A stretch of DNA of 12,207 bases from Candidatus Aerophobetes bacterium Ae_b3b (GCA_005223085.1 NJBP01000058.1:1-12207); one strand, 5' to 3'. Positions 1 through 6,063 are shown, numbered from the stretch's first letter. Made by a program: numbers and translations. The notes: generated from the sequence alone by a model not told the origin.

Positions 1-36
1 ATTTAACAGAAAAAGAATAAAAAATAAAGGGAATAA

Positions 37-206
37 AGGTTTCCAGACATTAAAATTGATGGTAAACCAATAAGAGTAGATATCTTTATTTGGATAAAGA
101 AAAAACTATGCCCTACCAATACAAAAGCAAATCATTATCAGATGATGAGGTCAATAAACTAACCGATGCCTGTGAAACCTTTAGAGAGAAATTTGTCATC
201 GGATAA
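37..206 (+). pseudogene. Tyrosine recombinase (XerC/D-like) internal fragment
   Basis: An open frame of 56 codons with no convincing start reads through a segment resembling the linker and the start of the catalytic domain of a XerD/phage-type integrase. The part around SLSDDEVNKLTDACETF followed by REKFVI matches the family pattern 'L(T/S)xEEVxKLLxAcxxxReKxxi', which normally leads straight into the helix carrying the first catalytic arginine (DTGLRxSE). Here the frame stops with TAA exactly before that point, so every catalytic residue (R-H-R-Y) is absent. The frame continues upstream only to a TAA at 34-36. It is immediately followed, in another frame, by an HU tail. I infer a dead recombinase fragment left by rearrangement. 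The family assignment rests on pattern recognition of a short segment. Confidence 0.5.
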
Positions 207-297
207 CAACCCCCAAACCAGAGGAACTATTCAGATCCCAGCAAAAAAAGTCCCCAAATTTAGGCCGGGGAAGGGGTTAAGGGAAAAGGTGAAGTAA
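205..297 (+). pseudogene. HU C-terminal remnant, copy 1
   Basis: Thirty codons plus TAA match the C-terminal arm and tail of the HU/IHF family (NPQTRGTIQIPAKKVPKF then RPGKGLREKVK). The intact HU at 2641-2913 has the same segment (VNPQTRETIQILAKKVPKF). The N-terminal dimerisation helices are missing; upstream lies a recombinase fragment in a different frame. The tail RPGKGLKE is closer to the classical HU consensus than that of the intact gene, so this probably derives from a different HU paralogue. Bases after the stop (AAGAAAAATA) are shared with copy 2 at 617-709. Confidence 0.8.
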
Positions 298-334
298 AGA
301 AAAATAGGCAGGAAAACTTAAGGAGAATAATAAA

Positions 335-550
335 GTGGCCAAAGGCACAATAGCACGATTGATAAAAGACCGAGGTTATGGATTTATCGCCACCGAGGAT
401 GGAAAAGATGTATTCTTCCACCAAACAGGCCTTCAGGGTCTGAGCTTCGATTCTTTAAAAGAAGGACAACCCGTGGAATTCGAAACTGAGGAAGGACCTA
501 AGGGTCCTCGCGCAGCAAACATAAGATCATCTGAAAAGACCGCAGACTAA
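335..550 (+). CDS. csp: Cold-shock domain protein (CspA family)
   Basis: This 71-residue single cold-shock domain is the usual size for the family. RNP1 reads GYGFI (residues about 15-19) and RNP2 reads DVFFH (about 25-29), the two aromatic strands that contact single-stranded RNA or DNA. The acidic and glycine spacing (EDGKD, EGPKGPRAANI) is also typical. By family knowledge it is a cytoplasmic nucleic-acid chaperone that melts RNA secondary structure, often induced by cold or at growth transitions. The start is GTG at 335, chosen because AAGGAGAATAATAAA precedes it at good spacing and MAKGTI is a normal CSD N-terminus. It stands alone, flanked on both sides by HU C-terminal remnants. No long cold-box 5' UTR can be recognised because the upstream DNA is gene debris. 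Confidence 0.95.
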   Translation: MAKGTIARLIKDRGYGFIATEDGKDVFFHQTGLQGLSFDSLKEGQPVEFETEEGPKGPRAANIRSSEKTAD

Positions 551-616
551 CAATCCGAGCAATCCGAGGCACCACCAAATGCAACCACACCACAGTTCCA
601 CCAATTTGTCAAGCTA

Positions 617-709
617 GTCAACCCACAAATAACAGAACCTATCCAGGTCCCAGCGAAAAAAGCCCCCAAGTTTAGACCGGAGAAAGGGTTGAGAGAGAAG
701 GTGAGGTAA
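617..709 (+). pseudogene. HU C-terminal remnant, copy 2
   Basis: The frame reads VNPQITEPIQVPAKKAPKF then RPEKGLREKVR and stop: again 30 codons, the same segment and length as copy 1. The two remnants share most bases through the stop and into GTAAAGAAAAATA, so they descend from one sequence. Substitutions such as TRET to ITEP are unlike functional HU and suggest relaxed selection. No HU N-terminus is present between cspA and this point. Confidence 0.8.
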
Positions 710-794
710 AGAAAAATAAACAGTGCAGCTGGAGGGCTAAGAGAGAGTTGAGAATTATAGATTAAATTTTTAGCAAGAAAAAGGGAGATGAGAA

Positions 795-1322
795 ATGAGA
801 GCCTATCAAAAAGTTTTATGGGTGGTGGGTTTAGTTGCCCTAGGAGCGTTTTCTCTGGCCGGATTTTTAGCAGATGCAGGATTCATCCCTCGGACTACTG
901 TATACTTTGCTCTGACGAAGATGTGGCTTGAGCTCACTATCAGATTAACTGCAGGAGCTGTTTTTCTATTCCTTCTTGTTCTTAGTATTTACCTGCCCAT
1001 ATCAACCTGGCTTAAAGGTGCAGGTGGATGGATTACCCTTTCTAATCCTTTAGGGCCCTTGAGTATATCCACAGAAGCAATATCTAAATTCATCCAAAGA
1101 ACAGGGGAAAAAATGGAGGAGGTGACAGGTGCAAAGATAAAAATCAAGCCTGCAAAAGAGGGAGTCGAATCTTATGTAACCTTGTCAGCTCATGGTGAGG
1201 CAGAAGGAGGAGTTCCTCGTCTGGTAAATGATTTCCAAGAGATGGTTAAAAAATATCTTGTGGAACAGGTGGGGATTCCCGATGTGAAAAAGGTAGAGGT
1301 AAGAGTAACAAAGATATTTTAA
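795..1322 (+). CDS. amaP: AmaP-like membrane anchor with Asp23-type domain
   Basis: This 175-aa protein has two hydrophobic segments (about residues 8-30 and 52-73) followed by a soluble C-terminal domain of about 95 residues. The domain carries the Asp23/Gls24 pattern: an ISTEAI strand-helix, a beta region around residues 114-135, then a helix (VPRLVNDFQEMVKKYL) and a terminal strand (KVEVRVTKIF). In Gram-positive bacteria AmaP anchors the abundant alkaline-shock protein Asp23 to the membrane and is linked to cell-envelope stress. No Asp23 partner is in the window; the protein's own C-terminal domain is the only such fold here. The start ATG 795 is preceded by AGGGAGATGAGAA. The stop TAA is 35 bp before the helical protein at 1358, so the two could be cotranscribed. 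The gene symbol is by family resemblance only. Confidence 0.75.
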   Translation: MRAYQKVLWVVGLVALGAFSLAGFLADAGFIPRTTVYFALTKMWLELTIRLTAGAVFLFLLVLSIYLPISTWLKGAGGWITLSNPLGPLSISTEAISKFIQRTGEKMEEVTGAKIKIKPAKEGVESYVTLSAHGEAEGGVPRLVNDFQEMVKKYLVEQVGIPDVKKVEVRVTKIF

Positions 1323-1357
1323 AAAGGAGAAAAAGTGAAGTGAAGGGAGACAAGAAG

Positions 1358-1762
1358 ATGGGAGGATTTGAGGAACTGGGAAAGAAGCTAGATAAGTTAG
1401 CGGAAAAAACTAGAAGCCGTACTCAGGAAGGGGTGGAAAAGACCAGGGCAGAAGCTAAAAACTGGGGAGAAAAAATAGATAAACTAGGGGAGAAAATTAA
1501 AAAAACTACCCAGGAAGGAATAGAAAAATTCGCCCTTGAAACAAAAGAAATAGGCCAGGTTGCCAAACTAAGGTCCGAGGTCAGACAGAGAAAAAAGGAG
1601 ATGGAAAGTTTTCTCAAAGAGCTAGGGGAAAAGACATACCAGCTTCACCTGAAGAAGAGAATTGGCAACGTGGAGCTTAAGAAGTTAGGGAGTAAAATTA
1701 CGAAACTGAAAAAAGGCATAGAGTCGAAGGAAAAGGATATTCAGAGATTAAGAGAGAGGTAA
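1358..1762 (+). CDS. Small helical coiled-coil protein, paralogue A
   Basis: This 134-residue, highly charged protein is predicted almost entirely helical. Its first half has a repeated phrase of about 30 residues (MGGFEELGKKLDKLAEK..RTQEG.EK and NWGEKIDKLGEKIKKTTQEGIEK), like amphipathic 11/7-residue helices of YtxH-type or apolipoprotein-like stress proteins. The second half (KLRSEVRQRKKEMESFLKEL, KTYQLHLKK) resembles the helical stalk in front of zinc ribbons in some Firmicutes proteins, but no cysteine pair follows. There is no signal peptide or membrane helix. The frame opens at GTG 1340, but ATG 1358 is preferred: GGGAGA precedes it, and paralogue B at 4530-4934 begins identically (MGGFEELGK) and has exactly the same length. 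Function is unknown. Confidence 0.85.
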   Translation: MGGFEELGKKLDKLAEKTRSRTQEGVEKTRAEAKNWGEKIDKLGEKIKKTTQEGIEKFALETKEIGQVAKLRSEVRQRKKEMESFLKELGEKTYQLHLKKRIGNVELKKLGSKITKLKKGIESKEKDIQRLRER

Positions 1763-2029
1763 AGAGTAGGAAAAAAGACGCACATAGAGGCTCATAGAGA
1801 CAGTTTCTCAAGACAAGACAGGCTATTGACCTGGGTAAAATCAAAGTGCCTCTATCAAGAGATTTTTTTCGAGCCAGTTGTGGGAAAGAGGGATTTTAAG
1901 AAAAACGAGGAAGATTTCTCGACCCGCATCTTAGCTCTAATAAGGCAGGCTCCTTGGGCCGGCCAGACCATAACCCTGCCGGAGCTAAGTCGGGTCTTTA
2001 ATTTTACCCCTTTATTACACTATTTAAAC

Positions 2030-2043
2030 TTGCGACGTCGCAA
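2030..2043. promoter_or_regulatory. Perfect 14-bp palindrome TTGCGACGTCGCAA, possible operator
   Basis: TTGCGACGTCGCAA is its own reverse complement. It lies in an AT-rich stretch about 80 bp upstream of a good promoter that faces the membrane-protein gene at 2212. The shape suits a homodimeric regulator. No known box is recognised and there is no regulator gene adjacent. Confidence 0.35.
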
Positions 2044-2125
2044 TTTTCCACCAAATCTACACCAAAACCCTATCTTAACCCCAAAACCACAACCCAACAA
2101 AAAAGGCCTCAAAACACAGCTCTTT

Positions 2126-2153
2126 TTGACACAAGCCACTTTTCCGCTAAGAT
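2126..2153 (+). promoter_or_regulatory. Sigma-70-type promoter upstream of 2212 gene
   Basis: TTGACA (2126-2131) is a perfect -35 box. TAAGAT (2148-2153) matches four of six -10 positions with a 16-bp spacer. It lies about 58 bp ahead of the ATG at 2212, leaving a short leader with a ribosome binding site. Confidence 0.5.
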
Positions 2154-2211
2154 AAAATGGGTCTGAACATTCTTTATCCTCAGAGCAACTAAGCCGTAAG
2201 GGAGACAAAGG

Positions 2212-2592
2212 ATGGCTGAGAAAACCATAAAACTGATAGTGGAAAAGGTACTGAGGTGGCATAAGGCTGAGACTGTAGCGCTTTGGCTTATCATTGCAAT
2301 AGGAGCTATTCTTATACCAGCTGGGATAGGTGTATACTTTTGTGTTGATGACCTGGCTATTACTCAATATGTTTTTGCAATTCCTGCAAAAAGCTTCGTT
2401 GTGTCTGAAGTGAAAATGTTATGTAGTTTTGCCAAAGTTTTGGGGATTGTTTTTGCTCTCGCCGGTATTGCCGTCATAATCCTAGCATTGGATAGGTTAT
2501 CTCTTACCAAAAGTGCATATAGAATGGCCTCTCGTTTATCAGCAAAGGAGAAGTTAGCTCCTTTCCACGTGAAGATCGTAAGGTCACGGTAA
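2212..2592 (+). CDS. Two-helix membrane protein of unknown function
   Basis: The protein has 126 aa. A cytoplasm-like charged N-terminus (MAEKTIKLIVEKVLRWHK) precedes hydrophobic segment 1 (about residues 22-45). A loop of about 30 residues follows (DDLAITQYVFAIPAKSF), then a second hydrophobic segment (about 72-93) and a basic tail with an SRLSAKEKLAPFH stretch. The start ATG 2212 follows AGGGAGACAAAGG. I do not recognise a family. It has its own likely promoter (2126-2153) and lies 48 bp upstream of HU. Stop TAA. Confidence 0.75.
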   Translation: MAEKTIKLIVEKVLRWHKAETVALWLIIAIGAILIPAGIGVYFCVDDLAITQYVFAIPAKSFVVSEVKMLCSFAKVLGIVFALAGIAVIILALDRLSLTKSAYRMASRLSAKEKLAPFHVKIVRSR

Positions 2593-2640
2593 AAACCAAA
2601 ATCACCCCCAATAATACGGGTAAATAACAGGAGGCACAAA

Positions 2641-2913
2641 ATGAACAAGGGAGAATTAGTAGGAGAGGTAGCCAATCAGACAGGGCTAACAAAGAGAACA
2701 TCTAGGGAAGCGGTTGATGCAATAATCTCAGCTATAACCGACTCTCTGACCAGAGAAGAAAGAGTCACTTTAGTAGGTTTTGGAACTTTTCGGGTCATGG
2801 AAAGAAGAGCAAGAAGGGGAGTTAATCCTCAAACAAGAGAAACTATTCAGATACTAGCTAAAAAAGTCCCCAAATTTGTTGCCGGGAAGAATTTGAAGGA
2901 AAATATGAACTGA
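2641..2913 (+). CDS. hup: DNA-binding protein HU
   Basis: This complete 90-residue HU/IHF-family protein has an N-terminal MNKGELVGEVANQTGLTKR helix, a dimerisation core (GFGTFRV, residues about 45-51), beta-arm residues RRARRGVNPQTRETIQI (about 54-70) with the conserved NP that intercalates in bent DNA, and the C-terminal helix KVPKFVAGKNLKE. The family forms dimers that bend and compact DNA in the nucleoid. The start ATG 2641 follows ACAGGAGGCACAAA. The C-terminus (VAGKNLKENMN) departs from the usual RPGKxLKxxV; the two HU remnants near the window start keep the more typical tail. The stop is TGA. Confidence 0.96.
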   Translation: MNKGELVGEVANQTGLTKRTSREAVDAIISAITDSLTREERVTLVGFGTFRVMERRARRGVNPQTRETIQILAKKVPKFVAGKNLKENMN

Positions 2914-2973
2914 CAACAAGAGTGGGATGAAACCGTCTCTACCATAAAAGAAAATTTGGTTATCATCCGAGAA

Positions 2974-3462
2974 ATGATTCGCAGACTACCAAACGAGGAT
3001 TTTAATTCGATACTGAAAGTAATAAACGAGGCTGCACAAACTTATAAAGGGGTAATTCCAGATGACAGATGGAAAGAACCGTATATGTCAGTTAGAGAAC
3101 TAAGAGAACAAATTGATTCGGGTGTTGAATTTTTTGGCTTAGAAGAAAAGGGGGAAATAATTGGAGTAATGGGAATCCAATATGTTAAAGACGTTACATT
3201 AATTAGGCATGCTTATGTACTTACAAAACACCAAAGAAGAGGAATAGGAAGAAAGCTACTTAAATATCTAATAAATTTAGCCAGATGTCCTGAAATTCTG
3301 GTAGGAACCTGGAAGGCTGTAAACGGGGCCATCCAATTCTATGAAAAACACGGATTTGAGTTAACATCGTCCAAAGAAAAGGATAGCCTTCTGAGAAAAT
3401 ATTGGGACATTCCTGAAAGGCAAGTAGAAACTTCTATTGTATTACGATTCAGTAGAAGGTGA
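2974..3462 (+). CDS. GNAT-family N-acetyltransferase
   Basis: This 162-aa protein shows the GNAT fold in order: beta1/alpha1 (MIRRLPNEDFNSILKVINEA), a segment with GVIPDDRWKEPYMS, beta strands FFGLEEKGEIIGVMGI and VTLIRHAYV, then motif A (QRRGIGRKLL) that binds the acetyl-CoA pyrophosphate, and motif B ending in NGAIQFYEKHGFE. The C-terminal RKYWDIPERQVETSIVL matches a group of uncharacterised bacterial GNATs with the GVIPDDRW phrase. By family it transfers an acetyl group to an amine; the substrate is unknown. ATG 2974 places beta1 at the N-terminus as in relatives; TTG 2956 in the same frame is an alternative. Neither has a strong ribosome binding site. It lies 60 bp after HU. Confidence 0.9.
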   Translation: MIRRLPNEDFNSILKVINEAAQTYKGVIPDDRWKEPYMSVRELREQIDSGVEFFGLEEKGEIIGVMGIQYVKDVTLIRHAYVLTKHQRRGIGRKLLKYLINLARCPEILVGTWKAVNGAIQFYEKHGFELTSSKEKDSLLRKYWDIPERQVETSIVLRFSRR

Positions 3463-3590
3463 AATTTCATCTTCAATTAGAAGTTTGTTGATAAAGATAA
3501 AAACGGCAAGGTATTTTTGAGGCCATTAGCCCGGTCAAAAATTCTCGTCTATGGGTCTATTTTGCAAAGAGAACAGGGCACAGACATCAA

Positions 3591-3625
3591 TTTACGCAAA
3601 TAAGCCAATTTTAGGCTGAATAAGA
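3591..3625 (+). promoter_or_regulatory. Leader element shared with 4481-4515
   Basis: This 35-bp segment aligns without gaps to 4481-4515 at 27 of 35 bases. Both contain GCAAATA, then ATTTTAGGC, then TAAGA. Each copy lies just before the ribosome binding site of a coiled-coil gene (3641 and 4530). A TTTT-containing -10-like box is present. I infer a common promoter or leader. Confidence 0.4.
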
Positions 3626-3640
3626 GACAGGGAGGAAAAG

Positions 3641-4162
3641 ATGAGCTTTAAGGGAGTATTGATTATCATTGGGATAGTAGCTTTGGGTGTTGTCATTACC
3701 TTTGGAGTTGAGGAAATTAGATTTAGGTCGATGAATAGAGCTCTTGTGACCGAGGTTAAAGCCCTCCGGGAAGAAAATCAGGGCCTCCAGGCCAAAAATG
3801 ATGATCTCTCCGAAGAGACGAAAACTCTGAAAGCGGAACTGGAAGCAAAAACCCAAGAATATGAAGGAAAAATCTCCCAATTAGAAGAAGAAGTGAAAGA
3901 AATTGAGACAGCCAATCAAGACGTAGAAGCTCTTAGAGCTGAGGTTAAAACTCTCAAGGAAAAAAATCAGGGCCTGCAGGCCAAAAATGATGATCTTACC
4001 GAACAGATAAAGACTCTGAAAGCTCAACTAGAGGTAAAAACACAGGAATACGAAGAGAAAATTTCCGAATTAGAAGAAAAGAGAAGGAGTCTTCAGGAAA
4101 AAGTCAGGCAATTGGAGGAGGTGATAAATAAAGTTCGAACTATTTTAGCAGAGAAAGAGTAG
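3641..4162 (+). CDS. Membrane-anchored coiled-coil protein with internal duplication
   Basis: The protein has 173 aa. Residues about 4-24 form an N-terminal membrane helix (VLIIIGIVALGVVITFGV). The rest is an unbroken charged coiled coil with heptad spacing. Residues 38-84 and 101-147 are near-identical 47-residue copies (both contain NQGLQAKNDDL and KTQEYE). Their offset is 63 residues, exactly nine heptads, so the duplication keeps the coiled-coil register. It is probably a single-pass protein with a long cytoplasmic or extracytoplasmic rod; the topology is uncertain. ATG 3641 follows CAGGGAGGAAAAG. Family unknown; any likeness to other proteins may be coiled-coil composition only. Stop TAG. 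Confidence 0.85.
   Translation: MSFKGVLIIIGIVALGVVITFGVEEIRFRSMNRALVTEVKALREENQGLQAKNDDLSEETKTLKAELEAKTQEYEGKISQLEEEVKEIETANQDVEALRAEVKTLKEKNQGLQAKNDDLTEQIKTLKAQLEVKTQEYEEKISELEEKRRSLQEKVRQLEEVINKVRTILAEKE
3752..4081 (+). repeat. Two 141-bp direct repeats within coiled-coil gene
   Basis: The copies are 3752-3892 and 3941-4081. Both begin GAGGTTAAA and end TTAGAAGAA plus one codon. The start-to-start distance is 189 bp. Long identical runs (AATCAGGGCCT, GGCCAAAAATGATGATCT) show recent DNA-level duplication rather than convergent coiled-coil composition. Confidence 0.9.
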
Positions 4163-4205
4163 CTTTTGCGGATGAGCTTCATCAAATTAACAAAGAAGGA
4201 GCAAG

Positions 4206-4436
4206 ATGAAAACCGATATAGGTAAGCAGGTTCGCGAAAGGATAGCAGCCTTACTTACAGCAGCTTTCGGTTTGGTAGCAGCCTTGACCTGGAACGGGGC
4301 TATCCGGACCATTTTCACGAGGATTTTCGGAACTGCTGAGACTGTTGTGGGGATGCTAATTTATGCGGTAGTGGTAACCATTATAGCGGTTATTGTAACC
4401 ATAATAATTGCTAGAAGTGTTGCCAAACAGGCATAA
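4206..4436 (+). CDS. DUF5654-like small membrane protein
   Basis: The 76-aa protein has two hydrophobic segments (about residues 14-27 and 46-69). The phrase LLTAAFGLVAALTWNGAIR followed by YAVVVTIIAVIVTIIIAR matches the pattern I associate with DUF5654, a small membrane family of unknown function. The N-terminus is basic (MKTDIGKQVRERI) and probably cytoplasmic. ATG 4206 follows AAGAAGGAGCAAG at ideal spacing. It starts 43 bp after the coiled-coil gene, so cotranscription is plausible. The stop is TAA. Confidence 0.75.
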   Translation: MKTDIGKQVRERIAALLTAAFGLVAALTWNGAIRTIFTRIFGTAETVVGMLIYAVVVTIIAVIVTIIIARSVAKQA

Positions 4437-4480
4437 CCAGTAGGGTTTGTTTTAGGAACACGGAAGGATGGTTTGACCCA

Positions 4481-4515
4481 TTTTTGCAAATATGTCTATT
4501 TTAGGCGGGCTAAGA
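4481..4515 (+). promoter_or_regulatory. Leader element shared with 3591-3625; possible promoter
   Basis: This is the second copy of the 35-bp leader. Just upstream, TTGACC (4473-4478) and TATTTT (4497-4502), 18 bp apart, form a plausible promoter for the gene at 4530. The ribosome binding site AAGAAGGAGG follows directly. Confidence 0.4.
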
Positions 4516-4529
4516 AGGAGGCGAGGGAA

Positions 4530-4934
4530 ATGGGAGGATTTGAGGAACTGGGAAAGAGACTAGATAAGTTGGCGGAAAAGGTTAAGAGTCGTACTCAGGA
4601 AGAAGCAGAAAAGGCTGGAGTTGAAATCAAGGAGTGGGGAAAGAGACTTGACGAACTTGGGGAAAAGATCAAGAAAATCACCCAGGAGGGTGTAGAGAAA
4701 GTTTCCGGTGAGACAAAAGGGATAGTCCAAATTACAAAGCTAAGGTCCGAGATCAGAGAGATAGAGAAGGATATTGATACACTAACTAAGCAGCTAGGGG
4801 TAAAGACCTACCAGCTCCACCTGGAGAACAAGATTGGCAATGTGGAGCTCAAAAAGTTAGGAGGCAAAATTACCCAATTCAAAAAAGACATAGAGGCAAA
4901 AGAGAAAGGTATTCAGAGACTAAGAGAGAAGTAG
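4530..4934 (+). CDS. Small helical coiled-coil protein, paralogue B
   Basis: This 134-aa protein aligns end to end, without gaps, to the product of 1358-1762, with identical openings (MGGFEELGK) and shared blocks (KIKK.TQEG.EK, KLRSE, KTYQLHL, IGNVELKKLG). As with paralogue A it is predicted fully helical, charged and soluble, with no Cys, signal peptide or membrane segment. The frame is open upstream to TTG 4473, but ATG 4530 is preferred because of AGGAGGCGAGGGAA and the identical paralogue start; the upstream part is leader DNA. The pair is a duplication that also includes 26 bp after the stop. By composition it could be a YtxH-like or LEA-like stress protein, but that is inference. Confidence 0.85.
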   Translation: MGGFEELGKRLDKLAEKVKSRTQEEAEKAGVEIKEWGKRLDELGEKIKKITQEGVEKVSGETKGIVQITKLRSEIREIEKDIDTLTKQLGVKTYQLHLENKIGNVELKKLGGKITQFKKDIEAKEKGIQRLREK

Positions 4935-5108
4935 AGCGTAAGAAAAAAGACGCACATAGATATGCTACATCGGGCGTATCTCTTGTTAAGTTAATGTATA
5001 TGACCTTGGATATATCCTCGACTGGGAGTGTATCCGGACTGATTCGGACATGAGCGAGTTAGAAGGCGAAATTTCGGTATAAATGTTTAAGATAAAAAGG
5101 AGATCAGA

Positions 5109-5399
5109 ATGAATATTTACGTAGGCAACTTGTCACGCGAGATTAGCGAGGAGGATTTGCGAGAGGCTTTTGAAGCCTTCGGGAAGGTGGCGTCAGTCAC
5201 TGTTATAAAGGACAAGTTCAGTGGCGAATCAAGAGGATTCGGATTCGTAGAGATGCCCGCTAAAGCTGAAGCTCAGTCCGCGATCACCGGCCTGAAGGAT
5301 AAGGAGCTAAAGGGCCGGACACTTAAAGTTAATGAGGCTCGTCCTCGCTCTGAAACCCCTAGTGGTGGACGAAGACCAGATGGTGGGCGGCGCTTCTAG
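5109..5399 (+). CDS. Single-RRM RNA-binding protein
   Basis: The protein has 96 aa. RNP2 is IYVGNL (residues 3-8) and RNP1 is RGFGFVEM (about 42-49), with the conserved aromatics for RNA stacking. The beta-alpha-beta order (EEDLREAFEAFGKV, SAITGLKDKELKGRTLKVNEARP) fills one RRM. A short Gly/Arg tail (SGGRRPDGGRRF) follows, as in cyanobacterial Rbp proteins. These bind single-stranded RNA and often act in cold or stress adaptation. ATG 5109 follows AAAAAGGAGATCAGA. A perfect 10-bp palindrome, GGATATATCC, lies at 5008-5017 in the upstream gap. Stop TAG, so TAG is an ordinary stop here. Confidence 0.95.
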   Translation: MNIYVGNLSREISEEDLREAFEAFGKVASVTVIKDKFSGESRGFGFVEMPAKAEAQSAITGLKDKELKGRTLKVNEARPRSETPSGGRRPDGGRRF

Positions 5400-5495
5400 T
5401 AAGCGGTGCTCAGACATAGTGGAGTTATAGTAGAACCTCGCCACCGTTTCGTCGAAGGACCTAAATTAGATTGAGCAGTGTGGAAGGAAGCAAAG

Positions 5496-5729
5496 ATGCG
5501 TGAGATGGTTGAGTATATCGTTAAGCAGATAGTGGATAATCCAGAAGAAGTGAAGATTCAGGAGATAAAAGGAGACAAAGTTATCCTTCTCGAGATTTCT
5601 GTCGCCAAAGAGGATATGGGCAAGGTGATAGGTAAAGGAGGCAGAATGGCTACTGCTCTTAGAACGTTGGTAGGAGCCGCTGCAGCGAAGTTGAAAAAGA
5701 GAGCTACGGTGGAAATCTTGGAAGAGTAG
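5496..5729 (+). CDS. khpA: KH-domain RNA-binding protein KhpA
   Basis: This 77-residue type II KH domain is the normal KhpA/YlqC length. It has the N-terminal helix REMVEYIVKQIVDNPEEV, beta strand KVILLEISVAKEDMGKVIGK, the GKGG form of the GxxG RNA-gripping loop (about residues 48-51), and the C-terminal helix-strand ATALRTLVGAAAAKLKK..TVEIL. KhpA with KhpB binds RNA and affects cell size and division in Gram-positives; KhpB is not in the window. It usually sits in the rpsP-rimM-trmD cluster, and none of those genes is here, so the location is unusual. The frame opens at GTG 5478, but ATG 5496 has GGAAGG at the right distance and matches the family N-terminus. Stop TAG. Confidence 0.93.
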   Translation: MREMVEYIVKQIVDNPEEVKIQEIKGDKVILLEISVAKEDMGKVIGKGGRMATALRTLVGAAAAKLKKRATVEILEE

Positions 5730-5752
5730 ACATCAAGAATGGAGGATAAGGA

Positions 5753-6011
5753 ATGAGGGTAAACTGGGGAGCACTAGGCATAACTTATTGGCCTTATTCT
5801 GGTAGCAGCTTCAATCCTAGCTATGGGATTGATGGCAGTGAGAAGGATATCGAGATTAGAGCGGGAGATACCCATTATGAAGACGGGTATTCAACGAAAT
5901 ATCATTGCTCAGGAATACGCCTTTAGTAAAGCCGATTCCGAAAGAAGAGCCATTGCCATTGAGGATTTGAAAGAGGGATATGCACTGGCTGATAAATTTA
6001 TGGGGAAATAG
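5753..6011 (+). pseudogene. Single-helix membrane protein with one frameshift
   Basis: ATG 5753, with GGAGGATAAGGA upstream, opens with MRVNWGALGI and then runs out of sense. Shifting by one base at about 5782-5783 (CATAACTTATT) restores a perfect membrane helix, LIGLILVAASILAMGLMAV, followed by a soluble tail (RRISRLEREIPIMKTG... ALADKFMGK). Dropping one A gives a continuous protein of about 85 aa. The downstream part could start at ATG 5823, but that would cut the helix. A real disabling mutation, a sequencing or assembly indel, or, less likely, programmed frameshifting could explain it; there is no clear slippery heptamer. Family not recognised. Confidence 0.65.
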
Positions 6012-6042
6012 CACCACTGGGGAAAGTGTTCATTCTCAAAAA

Positions 6043-6063
6043 TGCCCCATATAGGGGTATAAT
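6043..6063 (+). promoter_or_regulatory. Hairpin overlapping a consensus -10 box
   Basis: CCCC-ATATA-GGGG (6045-6057) is immediately followed by TATAAT (6058-6063). A -35 is weak (TTCTCA at about 19 bp). It lies about 210 bp before the SRPBCC gene with a repeat copy in between, so a promoter is possible but not secure. Confidence 0.3.

Larger units (their letters stand above)
1763..2211 (+). other. Intergenic stretch with palindrome, promoter and possible gene debris
   Basis: About 450 bases lack a convincing gene. The first 26 bases after the stop (a purine tract, then GACGCACATAGA) recur after paralogue B. A frame of 109 codons from TTG 1826 to 2155 is open, but it has no ribosome binding site and its C-terminal third is proline, asparagine and arginine rich and not protein-like. 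Only its middle (about 1870-2000) looks possibly coding, perhaps an old remnant. A 14-bp perfect palindrome (2030-2043) and a sigma-70-like promoter (2126-2153) precede the gene at 2212. Confidence 0.4.

Noticed and set aside
1826-2155. 109-codon frame from TTG 1826 as a gene
   Set aside because: There is no ribosome binding site, the start is weak, and the C-terminal third is proline/asparagine-rich nonsense overlapping the promoter of the next gene. At most its middle is a remnant.
2020-2701. Minus-strand ORFs opposite the membrane protein and HU genes
   Set aside because: They are antisense shadows of clear plus-strand genes with no ribosome binding sites or recognisable domains.
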